From contig CANNLO010000064.1 of NCBI GenBank assembly GCA_947505055.1, positions 1 to 18,385 of the forward strand: DNA of 18,385 nt, read 5' to 3'. The notes below the pieces were generated by a model. The model was not told the DNA's origin. It searched no databases and saw only the letters and a list, made by a program, of their open reading frames with translations. Below are positions 1 through 8,165 of the stretch, piece after piece. Numbering within the stretch: the first letter of the stretch is position 1; every line of letters begins with the position of its first letter. A program made the position numbers and the translations under genes. This stretch comes from Methylococcaceae bacterium (GTDB lineage: Bacteria > Pseudomonadota > Gammaproteobacteria > Methylococcales > Methylomonadaceae).

Positions 1-209
1 ACAAAATCTTGGTGTGTTATGAAAGTATCCCAATGCCGTTTTAGTGCTTCTTCAGCATTCGCTCCCAGTTCAACACAATAAGTGGTTTCGTCAACAGCTT
101 GCAGACCTTCAAAGACACTGGGGGTCATCCATTTTTCAAGAACCAGCCAACCACCCAAATTTACGCCACGAATTTTTTTTCCAAATTTATTATCATAATC
201 ATGTTTCAT
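1..209 (-). CDS. GH5 exo-1,3-beta-glucanase-like glycoside hydrolase (N-terminal part)
   Basis: Only the first 69 codons are present; the gene runs off the left edge. The ATG at 209-207 is preceded by AAGGA about 11 nt upstream. Residues 13-34 contain the run [12 protein letters not shown] followed by [10 protein letters not shown], which matches the N-terminal signature of glycoside hydrolase family 5 exo-1,3-beta-glucanases (the yeast EXG1 type has a very similar RGVN-GGW-LEP-ITPS-FE). Family members hydrolyse 1,3-beta-linked glucans from the non-reducing end. No signal peptide is seen in the visible N-terminus, which is charged ([12 protein letters not shown]), so a cytoplasmic location is suggested. 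The two catalytic glutamates would lie outside the window. The gene follows the ABC transporter gene on the same strand after a 210-nt gap and is probably transcribed separately. Confidence 0.72.
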   Translation of the reverse strand, partial: MKHDYDNKFGKKIRGVNLGGWLVLEKWMTPSVFEGLQAVDETTYCVELGANAEEALKRHWDTFITHQDF

Positions 210-380
210 TTTATTATTAGTCCTTGTCAGTAAACATTATTAAAAACTACTCGACAGTTGGATAACTTGGAATGCACGTGAAACAACTTGGACAAATAAT
301 CCCTGAATTATCAAATAGCCCAGTATTATTCTGAATTTAGCTAATTATCGGCATTCTTAAAAATCGGCTTCTGACGAACA

Positions 381-400
381 GGAGCAGATAAATCTGCTCC
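381..400. repeat. REP-like palindrome, copy 1
   Basis: A perfect inverted repeat: GGAGCAGAT, two-base loop AA, ATCTGCTCC. It lies 19 nt beyond the stop codon of the ABC transporter gene. A related palindrome lies at 6362-6379 at the same distance beyond galU. The two share the core GATAAATC/AATAAATC but differ in the arms in ways that mostly keep pairing. No U-tract follows on either strand, so a classic intrinsic terminator is unlikely here. Confidence 0.55.
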
Positions 401-419
401 AAGTAAAACGCTCTGAAAT

Positions 420-2111
420 CTATAGTAAAACAATCCGTCGCTGATGAAAGGCTTCTGCCAGGGGCTCATTGGTTATTGTCATAATCGCAGCATCAGGCAG
501 CTTTTGTGTTATTAACTGCAGCATTTTTAATTCACACGAAGAATCTAGCGAATCCATGGCCTCTTGCAACAGTATCCACTTGGGTTGCTGCAACAATAAG
601 CGAACTACACCTAAACGCTGTTGTTGTTCGCGTGAAAATGCACTAGCCCAGTTATCTTCACGGTCCAGTTCCTCTTGCAATTGCTCCAGACCTACCAGCT
701 CAAGTGCTTCAACCAGCTCAGCTTCGCTATAAGCTATCTGCGTTGACGGATAACAAATCGCCGACCGCAAAGTTCCGGTTGGCAGATACGGCCTGGGGGG
801 CATAAAAAATACCGGGTCAACAGGCAACTCTATCGATCCTTCTCCCCAAGGCCAAAGACCAACTACTGATTTGAACAATTTGGAGCCAGTAAAAGCATTC
901 CCTGAAATCAAAACCCGCTCACCCGGCATAACCTCAACATTAATACTTTGCACGCACACCATGCCGTCAAGTCTGATAATACATAAATCACAAAAACGTA
1001 AAACATTCTGTTCTGTTTTTTTCAATTGAATACGATGCGGGTCATGACGAATAATTTCACGCTCTAATAGGTCCAAACCATTAGCCAATCCCAAAACACG
1101 TTCAACAGAAGCTCGCCATTCTGCTACTCTGGCCATATTATCAACCGGCCAGGACAAAGCTCCGGCTGTTTGCTGGAATGCCTGTGCTGATTGCATCAAG
1201 GCGCCAAGCGTGATGTTTCCCAGAATATAGCGGGGCGCAGACACCAGTATTGGAAACGCCATCGACAACACCGAGTAACCGGAAGTAAGCATGAATAAAT
1301 GTGACCAGGTATGAGTCTGGCGCTGCCATGCATGAACAATATCCTTAAAAAGCCCGATGAAACGAACCTGTTCATTGGCTTCCCCATGAACTAGCGCAAT
1401 CGCTAAAGAATTTTCCCTTGCCGTTACTAAACCGAATCTGAAGTTAGCCTCCACAGTTTGCCTGGCATCAGTTGCCAAAGTATAGGGTCGACCTAACCAC
1501 CAACCCAACGAGGAAGCACAGGCAGCATAAATAATAGCCAACCAGACCAAATGCCCATGAATCGGAATCTCGATGAAAAACAGATCTAAAACAACAGTTC
1601 CGGATAGGCCCCAAAGAATTTTTGAAAAACTGATAATCACCAATGAACTGTAAATTAAGGAGTGGCACAGTTCGATTGCCGATTCGGTTGCAATACGAAC
1701 ATCCTCAGCGATTCTCCCGTCAGGATTATCATGTGTTCCCTGAATATGCGTTACCAAATAATGCCGGCCATCTTTCATCCAAAGGCCAATCAGATGCTGG
1801 GTAAACCAACTACGCCAATCAAGTTGCAATCGCCGCTTTACCTTAAAATGCGCGGTGGTAACCGCTATATTTGATATAAAAATCAGAACTATGGCGCCAA
1901 TCTGCATAAACAGACCGCCCATTGAACGTTGCTCAAGCGCATTAAAAAGATCTGCACTCCATTCCGTAATAATAACTGCTATTCCAATCTGCATCACAGT
2001 CAGCATAAATAAAGCCAAAGCCAGACTGCGAATTGTAGATTTGTTTTCTGAATGCCAAAATGGACCGGCTAACCGAATAAATTTAATAAAAAATCCGTTT
2101 GAAAATTCCAC
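420..2111 (-). CDS. SbmA/BacA/YddA-family ABC transporter, membrane domain fused to a degenerate ATPase domain
   Basis: The N-terminal part (about residues 1-340) is an SbmA_BacA-type membrane domain with hydrophobic spans near 34-52, 70-90, 155-175, 190-208 and 275-300, and the family-typical NPDGRIAEDVRI stretch near 133-145. These families import peptides, bleomycin-like compounds or cobalamin across the inner membrane. The C-terminal part aligns with an ABC nucleotide-binding domain, but all catalytic motifs are altered: Walker A reads GNAFTGSK (408-415, GKS turned into GSK), the Q-loop is MPPRPYLP (Gln to Pro), the signature is FSREQQQR (496-503, Gly lost), Walker B is WILLQEA (Asp to Gln at 520), and the H-loop is TITNEP (His to Asn at 552). 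Residue numbers count from an upstream TTG at 2123. I prefer the GTG at 2111-2109 because GGAG sits 6 nt before it, while the TTG has no ribosome site. The frame is intact and full length (563-567 aa). Confidence 0.85.
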   Translation of the reverse strand: MEFSNGFFIKFIRLAGPFWHSENKSTIRSLALALFMLTVMQIGIAVIITEWSADLFNALEQRSMGGLFMQIGAIVLIFISNIAVTTAHFKVKRRLQLDWRSWFTQHLIGLWMKDGRHYLVTHIQGTHDNPDGRIAEDVRIATESAIELCHSLIYSSLVIISFSKILWGLSGTVVLDLFFIEIPIHGHLVWLAIIYAACASSLGWWLGRPYTLATDARQTVEANFRFGLVTARENSLAIALVHGEANEQVRFIGLFKDIVHAWQRQTHTWSHLFMLTSGYSVLSMAFPILVSAPRYILGNITLGALMQSAQAFQQTAGALSWPVDNMARVAEWRASVERVLGLANGLDLLEREIIRHDPHRIQLKKTEQNVLRFCDLCIIRLDGMVCVQSINVEVMPGERVLISGNAFTGSKLFKSVVGLWPWGEGSIELPVDPVFFMPPRPYLPTGTLRSAICYPSTQIAYSEAELVEALELVGLEQLQEELDREDNWASAFSREQQQRLGVVRLLLQQPKWILLQEAMDSLDSSCELKMLQLITQKLPDAAIMTITNEPLAEAFHQRRIVLL

Positions 2112-2562
2112 ATCAAACTCCAAAGATATAGTGAAATAAATAACATCTTAAGACAGGGGTTTTATTGTTATATTGTGCCCAGTCTTTTACCAACTACGAT
2201 TTTAATGGAATTTTTCAGATTTACACAATTTTGCAATCTTTTAAATAAAGTGTTTTAGAGATTTGCCCACACTTAGTCAGCAAATTTCACTCTACAGACA
2301 CTCAAACTACTCTATTCAACCGCAGATACGACCCTACTAAGTGCTCCCAGTCCTATAGAAAAATCACTCGCATGCAAGTATCGCCCAATTTTTAAAAGGA
2401 TTTAGCTTCTTTCAGATTATAATAAGCAGAATAGCTAAATTTTGTCCGCATTATTGCGAGATTTTGGTACGGCATTTTGTCAACATTAAAATTGATGAAA
2501 GAATGTCGCATATTCTATTTAATATTTAACAAACAGAGATAAGAAAGCAAAGGCAGAAATGG
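2112..2562. other. Divergent intergenic region between the ABC transporter and apbE
   Basis: About 450 bases of AT-rich sequence without a credible gene. It must hold the promoters of both flanking genes. One candidate for the minus strand is listed separately. On the plus side I see only weak candidates, such as TTGATG at 2492-2497 followed 18 nt later by TATTTA. No strong hairpin, repeat or small ORF with a ribosome site was found. Confidence 0.5.
2167..2193 (-). promoter_or_regulatory. Candidate sigma70 promoter for the ABC transporter gene
   Basis: Read on the minus strand, TTGGTA (2193-2188) and TATAAC (2172-2167) are separated by 15 nt, shorter than the ideal 17. The -10 box matches consensus at 5 of 6 positions. 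It lies about 55 nt upstream of the preferred GTG start. This is pattern matching only. Confidence 0.3.
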
Positions 2563-3636
2563 ATGACTAAAAAAACAATAACTACTACTTCTATGCTTAA
2601 TCATGGCAAACTCTCGTTGCGAAACTTAATCCTCTCTCTAAACTCTCTATTGTTTGCTCTGCTGACAGCTTGCTCAGAACCCGCCATACAAAAACTTGAA
2701 GGCCCCGCCCAAGGCACGACTTACCATATCAGTTACTGGTCCGAACACCCTACTGACACCATAGCCATTAAATCCAGTATCGAAAACGAGCTCACTATTA
2801 TCGATAAACTGTTATCCAATTACCGCCCAGACTCTACAATTGAAATCTTTAATAAAAGCGATAACACTGACAGCCAGGAAGTCGGCAACGAAATTGTGTC
2901 ACTGGTCAAAATTGCCCAAGTTGTGAATGAAGCCAGTCATGGTTGCTATGATTTAACAATCAAGCCCTTGTTTGACCTATGGGGTTTTAAAGGAGACACA
3001 CTCACTATTCCAGATGAGGCCAAACTTCTCACCACACTAAAACAAATCGGCATGGAAAAGCTTGAAGTTGTTGACGATACTCATCTGCGCAAGCAACAGG
3101 CTGACCTTAAAATAGACCTGGCTTCCATTGCCCAGGGCTATAGTGTTGAACGTATCAGTAAGGTTCTGGAACAGCAGAATATTACTCAATATCTGGTTGA
3201 GATAGGCGGCGAATTAAAAATAAACGGTACAAAACCTGGACGGCAACCCTGGCGTATTGCTCTGGAAAGACCCTTACCAGAAGAACGCTCCATGCAAAAA
3301 GTTATTACCATGCCTAAAGATTCGCCGATGGCGGTGATGACTGCAGGCACTTATCGGCATTATTTTGATGATCATGGCCAGCGTTATAGCCACATTCTCG
3401 ATGCTCGAAATGGAAAACCAGTTACCCACAATCTTGTCTCGGTCACCGTTTTAATCAGCGATCCAACAGTTGCTGACGCCTGGGACACTGCCCTGCTCTG
3501 TCTGGGGCAAAAAGATGGCATGCTAGCCGCAAACACCGCAAAAATTCCCACGCTGTTCATCGAAATGCAAGGCAACGAACTCATTGAATCCCGCAGTGAT
3601 GCCCTGAATACTTTAAATACCCTGACAATCAAATAA
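2563..3636 (+). CDS. apbE: FAD:protein FMN transferase (ApbE), lipoprotein
   Basis: ApbE covalently attaches FMN from FAD to Thr/Ser of exported flavoproteins such as NqrB/NqrC or RnfG subunits, on the periplasmic side. The protein starts with a basic stretch and a hydrophobic segment ending in LLTAC, a lipobox with Cys37, so it should be membrane-anchored. Family motifs follow in order: GPAQGTTYHI (47-56), NYRPDSTIEIFN (86-97), CYDLTIKPLFDLWGF (128-142), DLASIAQGYSVE (185-196), YLVEIGGELKINGTKPG (210-226), RYSHILDARNGKPV (274-287) and VADAWDTALLCLG (303-315), with D305 and T309 at the usual Mg-binding positions. The motif near 185 has Gln where Lys is common. The length of 357 aa is normal. 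The start has AAGG 9 nt upstream; the in-frame ATG at codon 11 has no ribosome site. hpnN follows after 17 nt, so the two are probably co-transcribed. No flavoprotein client is in the window. Confidence 0.93.
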   Translation: MTKKTITTTSMLNHGKLSLRNLILSLNSLLFALLTACSEPAIQKLEGPAQGTTYHISYWSEHPTDTIAIKSSIENELTIIDKLLSNYRPDSTIEIFNKSDNTDSQEVGNEIVSLVKIAQVVNEASHGCYDLTIKPLFDLWGFKGDTLTIPDEAKLLTTLKQIGMEKLEVVDDTHLRKQQADLKIDLASIAQGYSVERISKVLEQQNITQYLVEIGGELKINGTKPGRQPWRIALERPLPEERSMQKVITMPKDSPMAVMTAGTYRHYFDDHGQRYSHILDARNGKPVTHNLVSVTVLISDPTVADAWDTALLCLGQKDGMLAANTAKIPTLFIEMQGNELIESRSDALNTLNTLTIK

Positions 3637-3653
3637 CACCTCATAAACAAACC

Positions 3654-6296
3654 ATGTCACTTAAAAATCGCAATATTTCTTTTTTTTCCCGATGGGGAGA
3701 CTATACATTGGGTCACCCTATTGCCGTATTGTCACTCACAATTCTGCTAAGTATTTTGGCCCTGCAATATACCGCCGGTCATTTAAGCATTAATACCGAT
3801 ACAGCTGAACTCATTGCCCCCGATGCCCCCTTTCAAATAAATCGACGAAATTATGAAAAAGCGTTTTCGCAGGACATGCATACCTTGTTACTGGTGGTTG
3901 AATCAGAAACACCTGAGCTGACCAAATCTGCCAGCAAACGATTGCTACGCCTACTTAAAGCCAACAAAGACCAAATCATTTCAGCTTATATACCAAACGA
4001 TAACGATTTTTTTCGCCATAACGGACTGCTATATCTTGAAACCGAAGAACTAAAGACCCTATCCACTAATCTGACGCTCGCCCAGCCATTTATAGGCAGA
4101 ATTTCCCAAGAACCCAATTTAGCCGGCTTTCTTGCAATATTTGATGATGCCTTATCTTCCAAGGATAAAACCCAGGTTGTACCTATTGACCTGACTTCAC
4201 TGATAGACAAGGTCTCGCTTAACCTGCATAAAACCCTTAATGGCGAGAATGCGCTATTGTCATGGGAATCCTTGATTAGTGACAAGAAAACACATTCTGG
4301 CAACGGCTTTATTATCGTCTCACCCAAGTTTGATTTCTCGCAAATTCGACCTGCCGAAACTGCGATTGACGCTATCCGCAAAGCCGTTATAGAAATTCAG
4401 GATCCCAATCTGCCGGCGGTTAAAGTTTCAATCACCGGTGAAGCAGGACTTGAAGATGATGAATTATCTGGCATGAGTGCCGGTACTTTTACCGCCAGCA
4501 TCTTTTCTATTGTGCTGGTCTTATTTATTCTCTTAATGGCCTATCGATCTATTTTACTAACAGTTGCCACCTTGATTACCTTGGCTTTGGGCATGTTGTT
4601 TTGTGGAGCCTTCGCAGCCTTTTCAGTCATGGAACTGAACCTTATTTCCGTTGCTTTTGCGGTATCCAATATCGGTTTGGGCGTCGAATATGCCATCCAT
4701 TTTTGTTTGCGCTATCGAGATAATCTGACTCATCATATTCATAAAGATCTGGCGTTACGTAGCACTTTAACCAGCACTGCACCCTCGCTATTATTGTGTG
4801 CAGGCACCACCTCTATTGGGCTGTATGCGTTTATTCCAACCGATTACAAAGGCGTCTCCGAACTGGGACTATTGGCGGGCACCAGCCTGTTCATCTGCCT
4901 GTTAATTACCTTGATTGCCTTGCCGGCACTCTTGAAAATACTCCCTGCACCCGTAAAATCCGAAGAGGAAGAAACGCAGGGTAGCCTGGCTAAACTGGCC
5001 GAAAAACTATCTATCTTTCCGCTTCATTTCGCCAAGCCAATTGCAATTGCAACATTTATTATTGCCGTTATATCGATTGGTCTAATGTTCCAAATAAAAA
5101 CAGACTTCAATCCCATTAACCTGCGCGACCCCAATACCGAATCGGTCATCGCGTTTAAAAACCTGATGAAAGACAAAGAAACTACTCCACTCACCTTGAC
5201 AGTTCTGGCCAAAGATGAAAAAAATGCCAAAGAACTTGAAAAGAAGTTATCAACCCTTAAAACAGTTGATAAAACCGTCAGTCTCTTCGATTTTATACCC
5301 GCTACCCAGGACGACAAACTGGCATTGATTGAAGACATGAGCCTGATGCTTGGCGAACAAACACAAAGCTTTCCGGCATTAAAAACAGATACTGATCCGG
5401 TTCCCGCAATCAATCGACTGATAAAAACCATCGACGCGCTACTACCGCAAAAGACCAATGATCATGACCGCTTGACTTTAAGCAATTTCAAAAAAGAACT
5501 TCTGGATATTTTGATTGAACTGGAGACACGCCAACAACCCAATCAACGCTTGTTTATTGAAAAAATTCAGTCAGCACTGCTTGGAACGCTACCCAATGTC
5601 ATGAATGATCTGTCGACCAGCTTTAATGCCAGAAACATTACACTTGCGGATTTACCTGCTGACATTAAGGACAAGTGGCTAAGTAAAGATGGCTCTTACC
5701 GCATCCAGATTTTCCCTAAAAAAGATCTGAATGATTTAGCCAGTCTGGAAGAATTCATCACCGAAGTACAAACGCTTGCACCGGAAACGACAGACTTGCC
5801 CATTATGTATTGGGAATCCATGAAAGAAGTCATTGATGCCTTTCAGCAAGCTATATTGATCGCACTAATAACTATTGCACTGCTACTATTCGCTATCAGG
5901 CGCAATATTGTCGATACCTCGCTGGTTATGACGCCATTGATTCTGGCAGGTCTGTTTACCATGGCAAGTGCAGTCATTACCAACACGCCCATTAATTTTG
6001 CCAATATTATCGCGCTACCGCTGTTACTGGGACTGGGTGTTGATAACGGCATCCACATGGTTGAAAAGCTGCATCACTCACTTTCAGAAAAGCAAAACAT
6101 CTATCAATCTAGTACGGCCAGAGCGATGTTTTATGGCGCTTTAACCACAGCATCCAGTTTTGCCGGACTCGCTTTTTCCCCGCATCAGGGCATAGCCAGT
6201 ATGGGACTGATTATTACAATTGGCATCTTTTGGATTATGGTCAGTACCTTCATTATTCTTCCGGCACTGAGCAAATTGGTTTTAAAAACCAGATAA
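3654..6296 (+). CDS. hpnN: Hopanoid-associated RND/MMPL transporter HpnN
   Basis: HpnN-type proteins are inner-membrane RND permeases that move hopanoids to the outer membrane. This 880-aa protein has the expected layout: one span near 20-40, a large periplasmic domain (41-275), six spans between about 278 and 480, a second large loop, and five further spans from about 755 to the end. The first loop carries HpnN-like runs such as FFRHNGLLYLET and LTLAQPFIGRI. The paired RND core motifs are SNIGLGVEYAIHF (338-350) in the first half and LLGLGVDNGIHMVEKL in the second. The gene starts 17 nt after apbE with only a weak ribosome site, which suggests coupling to apbE. A strong terminator follows 12 nt after the stop. 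Other hopanoid genes (shc, hpnH) are not in the window, so the exact lipid substrate is inferred from the family. Confidence 0.87.
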   Translation: MSLKNRNISFFSRWGDYTLGHPIAVLSLTILLSILALQYTAGHLSINTDTAELIAPDAPFQINRRNYEKAFSQDMHTLLLVVESETPELTKSASKRLLRLLKANKDQIISAYIPNDNDFFRHNGLLYLETEELKTLSTNLTLAQPFIGRISQEPNLAGFLAIFDDALSSKDKTQVVPIDLTSLIDKVSLNLHKTLNGENALLSWESLISDKKTHSGNGFIIVSPKFDFSQIRPAETAIDAIRKAVIEIQDPNLPAVKVSITGEAGLEDDELSGMSAGTFTASIFSIVLVLFILLMAYRSILLTVATLITLALGMLFCGAFAAFSVMELNLISVAFAVSNIGLGVEYAIHFCLRYRDNLTHHIHKDLALRSTLTSTAPSLLLCAGTTSIGLYAFIPTDYKGVSELGLLAGTSLFICLLITLIALPALLKILPAPVKSEEEETQGSLAKLAEKLSIFPLHFAKPIAIATFIIAVISIGLMFQIKTDFNPINLRDPNTESVIAFKNLMKDKETTPLTLTVLAKDEKNAKELEKKLSTLKTVDKTVSLFDFIPATQDDKLALIEDMSLMLGEQTQSFPALKTDTDPVPAINRLIKTIDALLPQKTNDHDRLTLSNFKKELLDILIELETRQQPNQRLFIEKIQSALLGTLPNVMNDLSTSFNARNITLADLPADIKDKWLSKDGSYRIQIFPKKDLNDLASLEEFITEVQTLAPETTDLPIMYWESMKEVIDAFQQAILIALITIALLLFAIRRNIVDTSLVMTPLILAGLFTMASAVITNTPINFANIIALPLLLGLGVDNGIHMVEKLHHSLSEKQNIYQSSTARAMFYGALTTASSFAGLAFSPHQGIASMGLIITIGIFWIMVSTFIILPALSKLVLKTR

Positions 6297-6308
6297 CCCC
6301 ACTTAATT

Positions 6309-6351
6309 AAAAAAGCCACAAAGAATGGTAAACCTTCTTTGTGGCTTTTTT
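6309..6351. terminator. Bidirectional intrinsic terminator between hpnN and galU
   Basis: A perfect 17-bp stem, left arm 6309-6325 (A6 then GCCACAAAGAA), loop 6326-6334, right arm 6335-6351 ending in T6. The A-run on one side and T-run on the other let it act on both strands. The loop holds an inner GGT/ACC pair. It closes the apbE-hpnN unit and can also stop transcription coming from galU. Confidence 0.92.
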
Positions 6352-6361
6352 AATATTGAAA

Positions 6362-6379
6362 GGGCGAATAAATCCGCCC
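6362..6379. repeat. REP-like palindrome, copy 2
   Basis: Inverted repeat GGGCGAAT, loop AA, ATCCGCCC: 8 bp with one A-C mismatch. It sits 18 nt beyond the galU stop codon. It resembles the palindrome at 381-400 (same AATAAATC/GATAAATC core and loop) with arm substitutions that keep two base pairs. Confidence 0.5.
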
Positions 6380-6397
6380 CAGTTTCTCTACATTAAC

Positions 6398-7279
6398 TTA
6401 ATCCAAAACCAGATTTCTCAGATAATCCAGGAAATCACCTTTCAACTCTTCATGCATCAAACCAAACTCAACGGTTGCCTGTAAATAACCCAGCTTCGAT
6501 CCGCAATCATAACGTTTTCCATCAAACTCAAAAGCCAATACCTGTTCATCTGTCATTAAGGCTGCGATAGCATCAGTTAACTGAATTTCACCACCAGCGC
6601 CTCTTTCGGTTGTTTCAATTTTTTCAAAAATTGCCGGAGTTAAAATATAACGCCCAACCACACCCAGATTTGAAGGGGCTCTTTCTGGTGCCGGTTTTTC
6701 AACTATCAGTTCAACCAAGCCCACTGACGAAGATATTTCTTTGGTTTTGACAATACCGTATTTGTCGGTTTCCTGCGGATTAACCCGCTCTACGCCTAAG
6801 ATGCTGCACTGATTCTGATCATATTGTTCAACCATTTGGGTCAAACAACCAGCACCGCCTGAATTGGTGATCAAGTCGTCTGCAAGAATAACGGCAAAAG
6901 GTTCATCACCGACAACAGACTTGGCACACAGTACCGCATGACCCAAACCCAAAGCCTCAGGCTGGCGTATAAACACAAATGAAACATTCGGTGGCATCAT
7001 TTCCCGAATCATTTTCAGGGTTTCAGTTTTACCCCGAATAATCAGTTCATTTTCAAGTTCGTAGGCTTTGTCAAAGTGATCCATGATCACGTTTTTACTA
7101 CGGCCAGTCACAAATATAATCGTATCAACACCGGCAGCCACCGCTTCTTCAACACAATACTGAATCAAAGGTTTGTCAACAACCGGCAACATTTCCTTGG
7201 GACTGGCTTTGGTGGCAGGTAAAAAACGGGTTCCAAGACCCGCAACCGGAAAAACTGCTTTTTTAATTTTTAAATTCAT
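6398..7279 (-). CDS. galU: UTP--glucose-1-phosphate uridylyltransferase
   Basis: GalU makes UDP-glucose from UTP and glucose-1-phosphate in the cytoplasm, feeding exopolysaccharide, LPS and glycogen or trehalose routes. The 293-aa protein has the nucleotidyltransferase signature GLGTRFLPATKASPKEML (14-31), DKPLIQY (36-42), GLGHAVLCAK (111-120), the metal-site region ILADDLI (131-137), VEKPAPERAPSNLGVVGRY and the C-terminal EIQLTDAI and YDCGSKLGYLQA motifs, closely following E. coli GalU. I chose the ATG at 7279-7277. The frame is open 14 codons further to a TTG, but that stretch is not family-like and has no ribosome site. The gene lies 115 nt downstream of the hydrolase on the same strand, so it may be the last gene of that unit or have its own promoter, which I could not identify. 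Confidence 0.95.
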   Translation of the reverse strand: MNLKIKKAVFPVAGLGTRFLPATKASPKEMLPVVDKPLIQYCVEEAVAAGVDTIIFVTGRSKNVIMDHFDKAYELENELIIRGKTETLKMIREMMPPNVSFVFIRQPEALGLGHAVLCAKSVVGDEPFAVILADDLITNSGGAGCLTQMVEQYDQNQCSILGVERVNPQETDKYGIVKTKEISSSVGLVELIVEKPAPERAPSNLGVVGRYILTPAIFEKIETTERGAGGEIQLTDAIAALMTDEQVLAFEFDGKRYDCGSKLGYLQATVEFGLMHEELKGDFLDYLRNLVLD

Positions 7280-7394
7280 CTTCAGATATACTCGATAATA
7301 ACGGATCATTAAAAAACCCAAGACTGATTAAAGCCTTGAATCATCCCTGCCATTGATGGCATTTGGTAACCTGTGTCACCCCTACTTTTCTATT

Positions 7395-8165
7395 TTAAAC
7401 TAAAAACCTTGCAACCTGTGCCGTAAAAATATCCGGTTGCTGCACATGCAGCCAATGTCCCGCCTGGTCTATGGTATTAATAATCGCTTTTGGGAATAAA
7501 GAGTTTATAGCCTCAGGCTGAACGAAATCTGAATCGCCTCCCGCAATAAATAATACTTCATCCGTAAAAGACTGTAAGTCCACGGCTTTCGGAAATGCAG
7601 CTATAAAAGGTGCCATTTCATGAAATATATCAAGATTAACTCGCCAACAATATTTACCGTCTTTTAGAATCATGTTTTGCAGCAGAAACTGACGATAACT
7701 CAACTCAGGTATATGCGCTGTAAGTAGTATTTCAGCCTGTTTACGGTTATTAATCTCAGCCAGCGATATTGATTTTAACGCGAGTATGGTATTGTCAAAA
7801 CTGTGTTGATAAGTGACCGGGGCAATGTCGGCCACAATCAGCTTAGTCAATCTTTGGCGCGCTGTCAGTGCAAACCACATGGCCACCTTGCCGCCCATGC
7901 TGTGCCCCAATAGACTGGCTTTTTCCAAGCCCCGATCATCCATAAAACGCAGCAAATCGGCGGCCATCACCGGATAATTCATTAGCGGATGATGAGTCGA
8001 TGCCCCGTGATTACGCATATCAGGAACATAAACATGAAACTGCGAGGATAGTTTTTGAGCAACCTGACGCCAATTACGCGATGAAGCAAAAAAACCATGC
8101 AGGATAATCAACGGAGAATGATCCGGATTACCAAATTCCTCAAATGTCAGCGCGACCGTATCCAT
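7395..8165 (-). CDS. Alpha/beta hydrolase, YbfF-like esterase
   Basis: A 256-aa alpha/beta hydrolase. Visible features are the oxyanion region LHGFFASSRNW (22-32), the strand VYVPDMRNHGAS (45-56), the nucleophile elbow GHSMGG with Ser89, Asp113 in VADIAP, GGDSDF with Asp211 and Asp213, and the catalytic His237 in AGHWLH. This pattern and length fit the E. coli YbfF group of short-chain acyl esterases; the natural substrate is unknown. No signal peptide is seen, so it is cytoplasmic. The start is ATG 8165-8163, which shares its A with the TGA stop of the upstream DUF445 gene (TGATG), pointing to translational coupling. The open frame extends 17 codons further, but into the upstream gene. Confidence 0.88.
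   Translation of the reverse strand: MDTVALTFEEFGNPDHSPLIILHGFFASSRNWRQVAQKLSSQFHVYVPDMRNHGASTHHPLMNYPVMAADLLRFMDDRGLEKASLLGHSMGGKVAMWFALTARQRLTKLIVADIAPVTYQHSFDNTILALKSISLAEINNRKQAEILLTAHIPELSYRQFLLQNMILKDGKYCWRVNLDIFHEMAPFIAAFPKAVDLQSFTDEVLFIAGGDSDFVQPEAINSLFPKAIINTIDQAGHWLHVQQPDIFTAQVARFLV

Noticed and set aside
469..732. 87-aa plus-strand open frame inside the ABC transporter gene
   Set aside because: Low-complexity Ser/Cys-rich translation, antisense to a clear gene, no ribosome site.
1855..2139. 94-aa plus-strand open frame across the start of the ABC transporter gene
   Set aside because: Antisense to the membrane domain; no family resemblance and no ribosome site.
3986..4381. 131-aa minus-strand open frame inside hpnN
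   Set aside because: Shadow of the hpnN reading frame; composition and lack of start signal do not support a gene.
5024..5458. 144-aa minus-strand open frame inside hpnN
   Set aside because: Ser/Val/Leu-rich antisense shadow of hpnN; nothing recognisable.
7348..7361. TGCCAT/ATGGCA palindrome between the hydrolase gene and galU as a terminator
   Set aside because: Only 6 bp, two-base loop, and no T-run on the coding (minus) strand.
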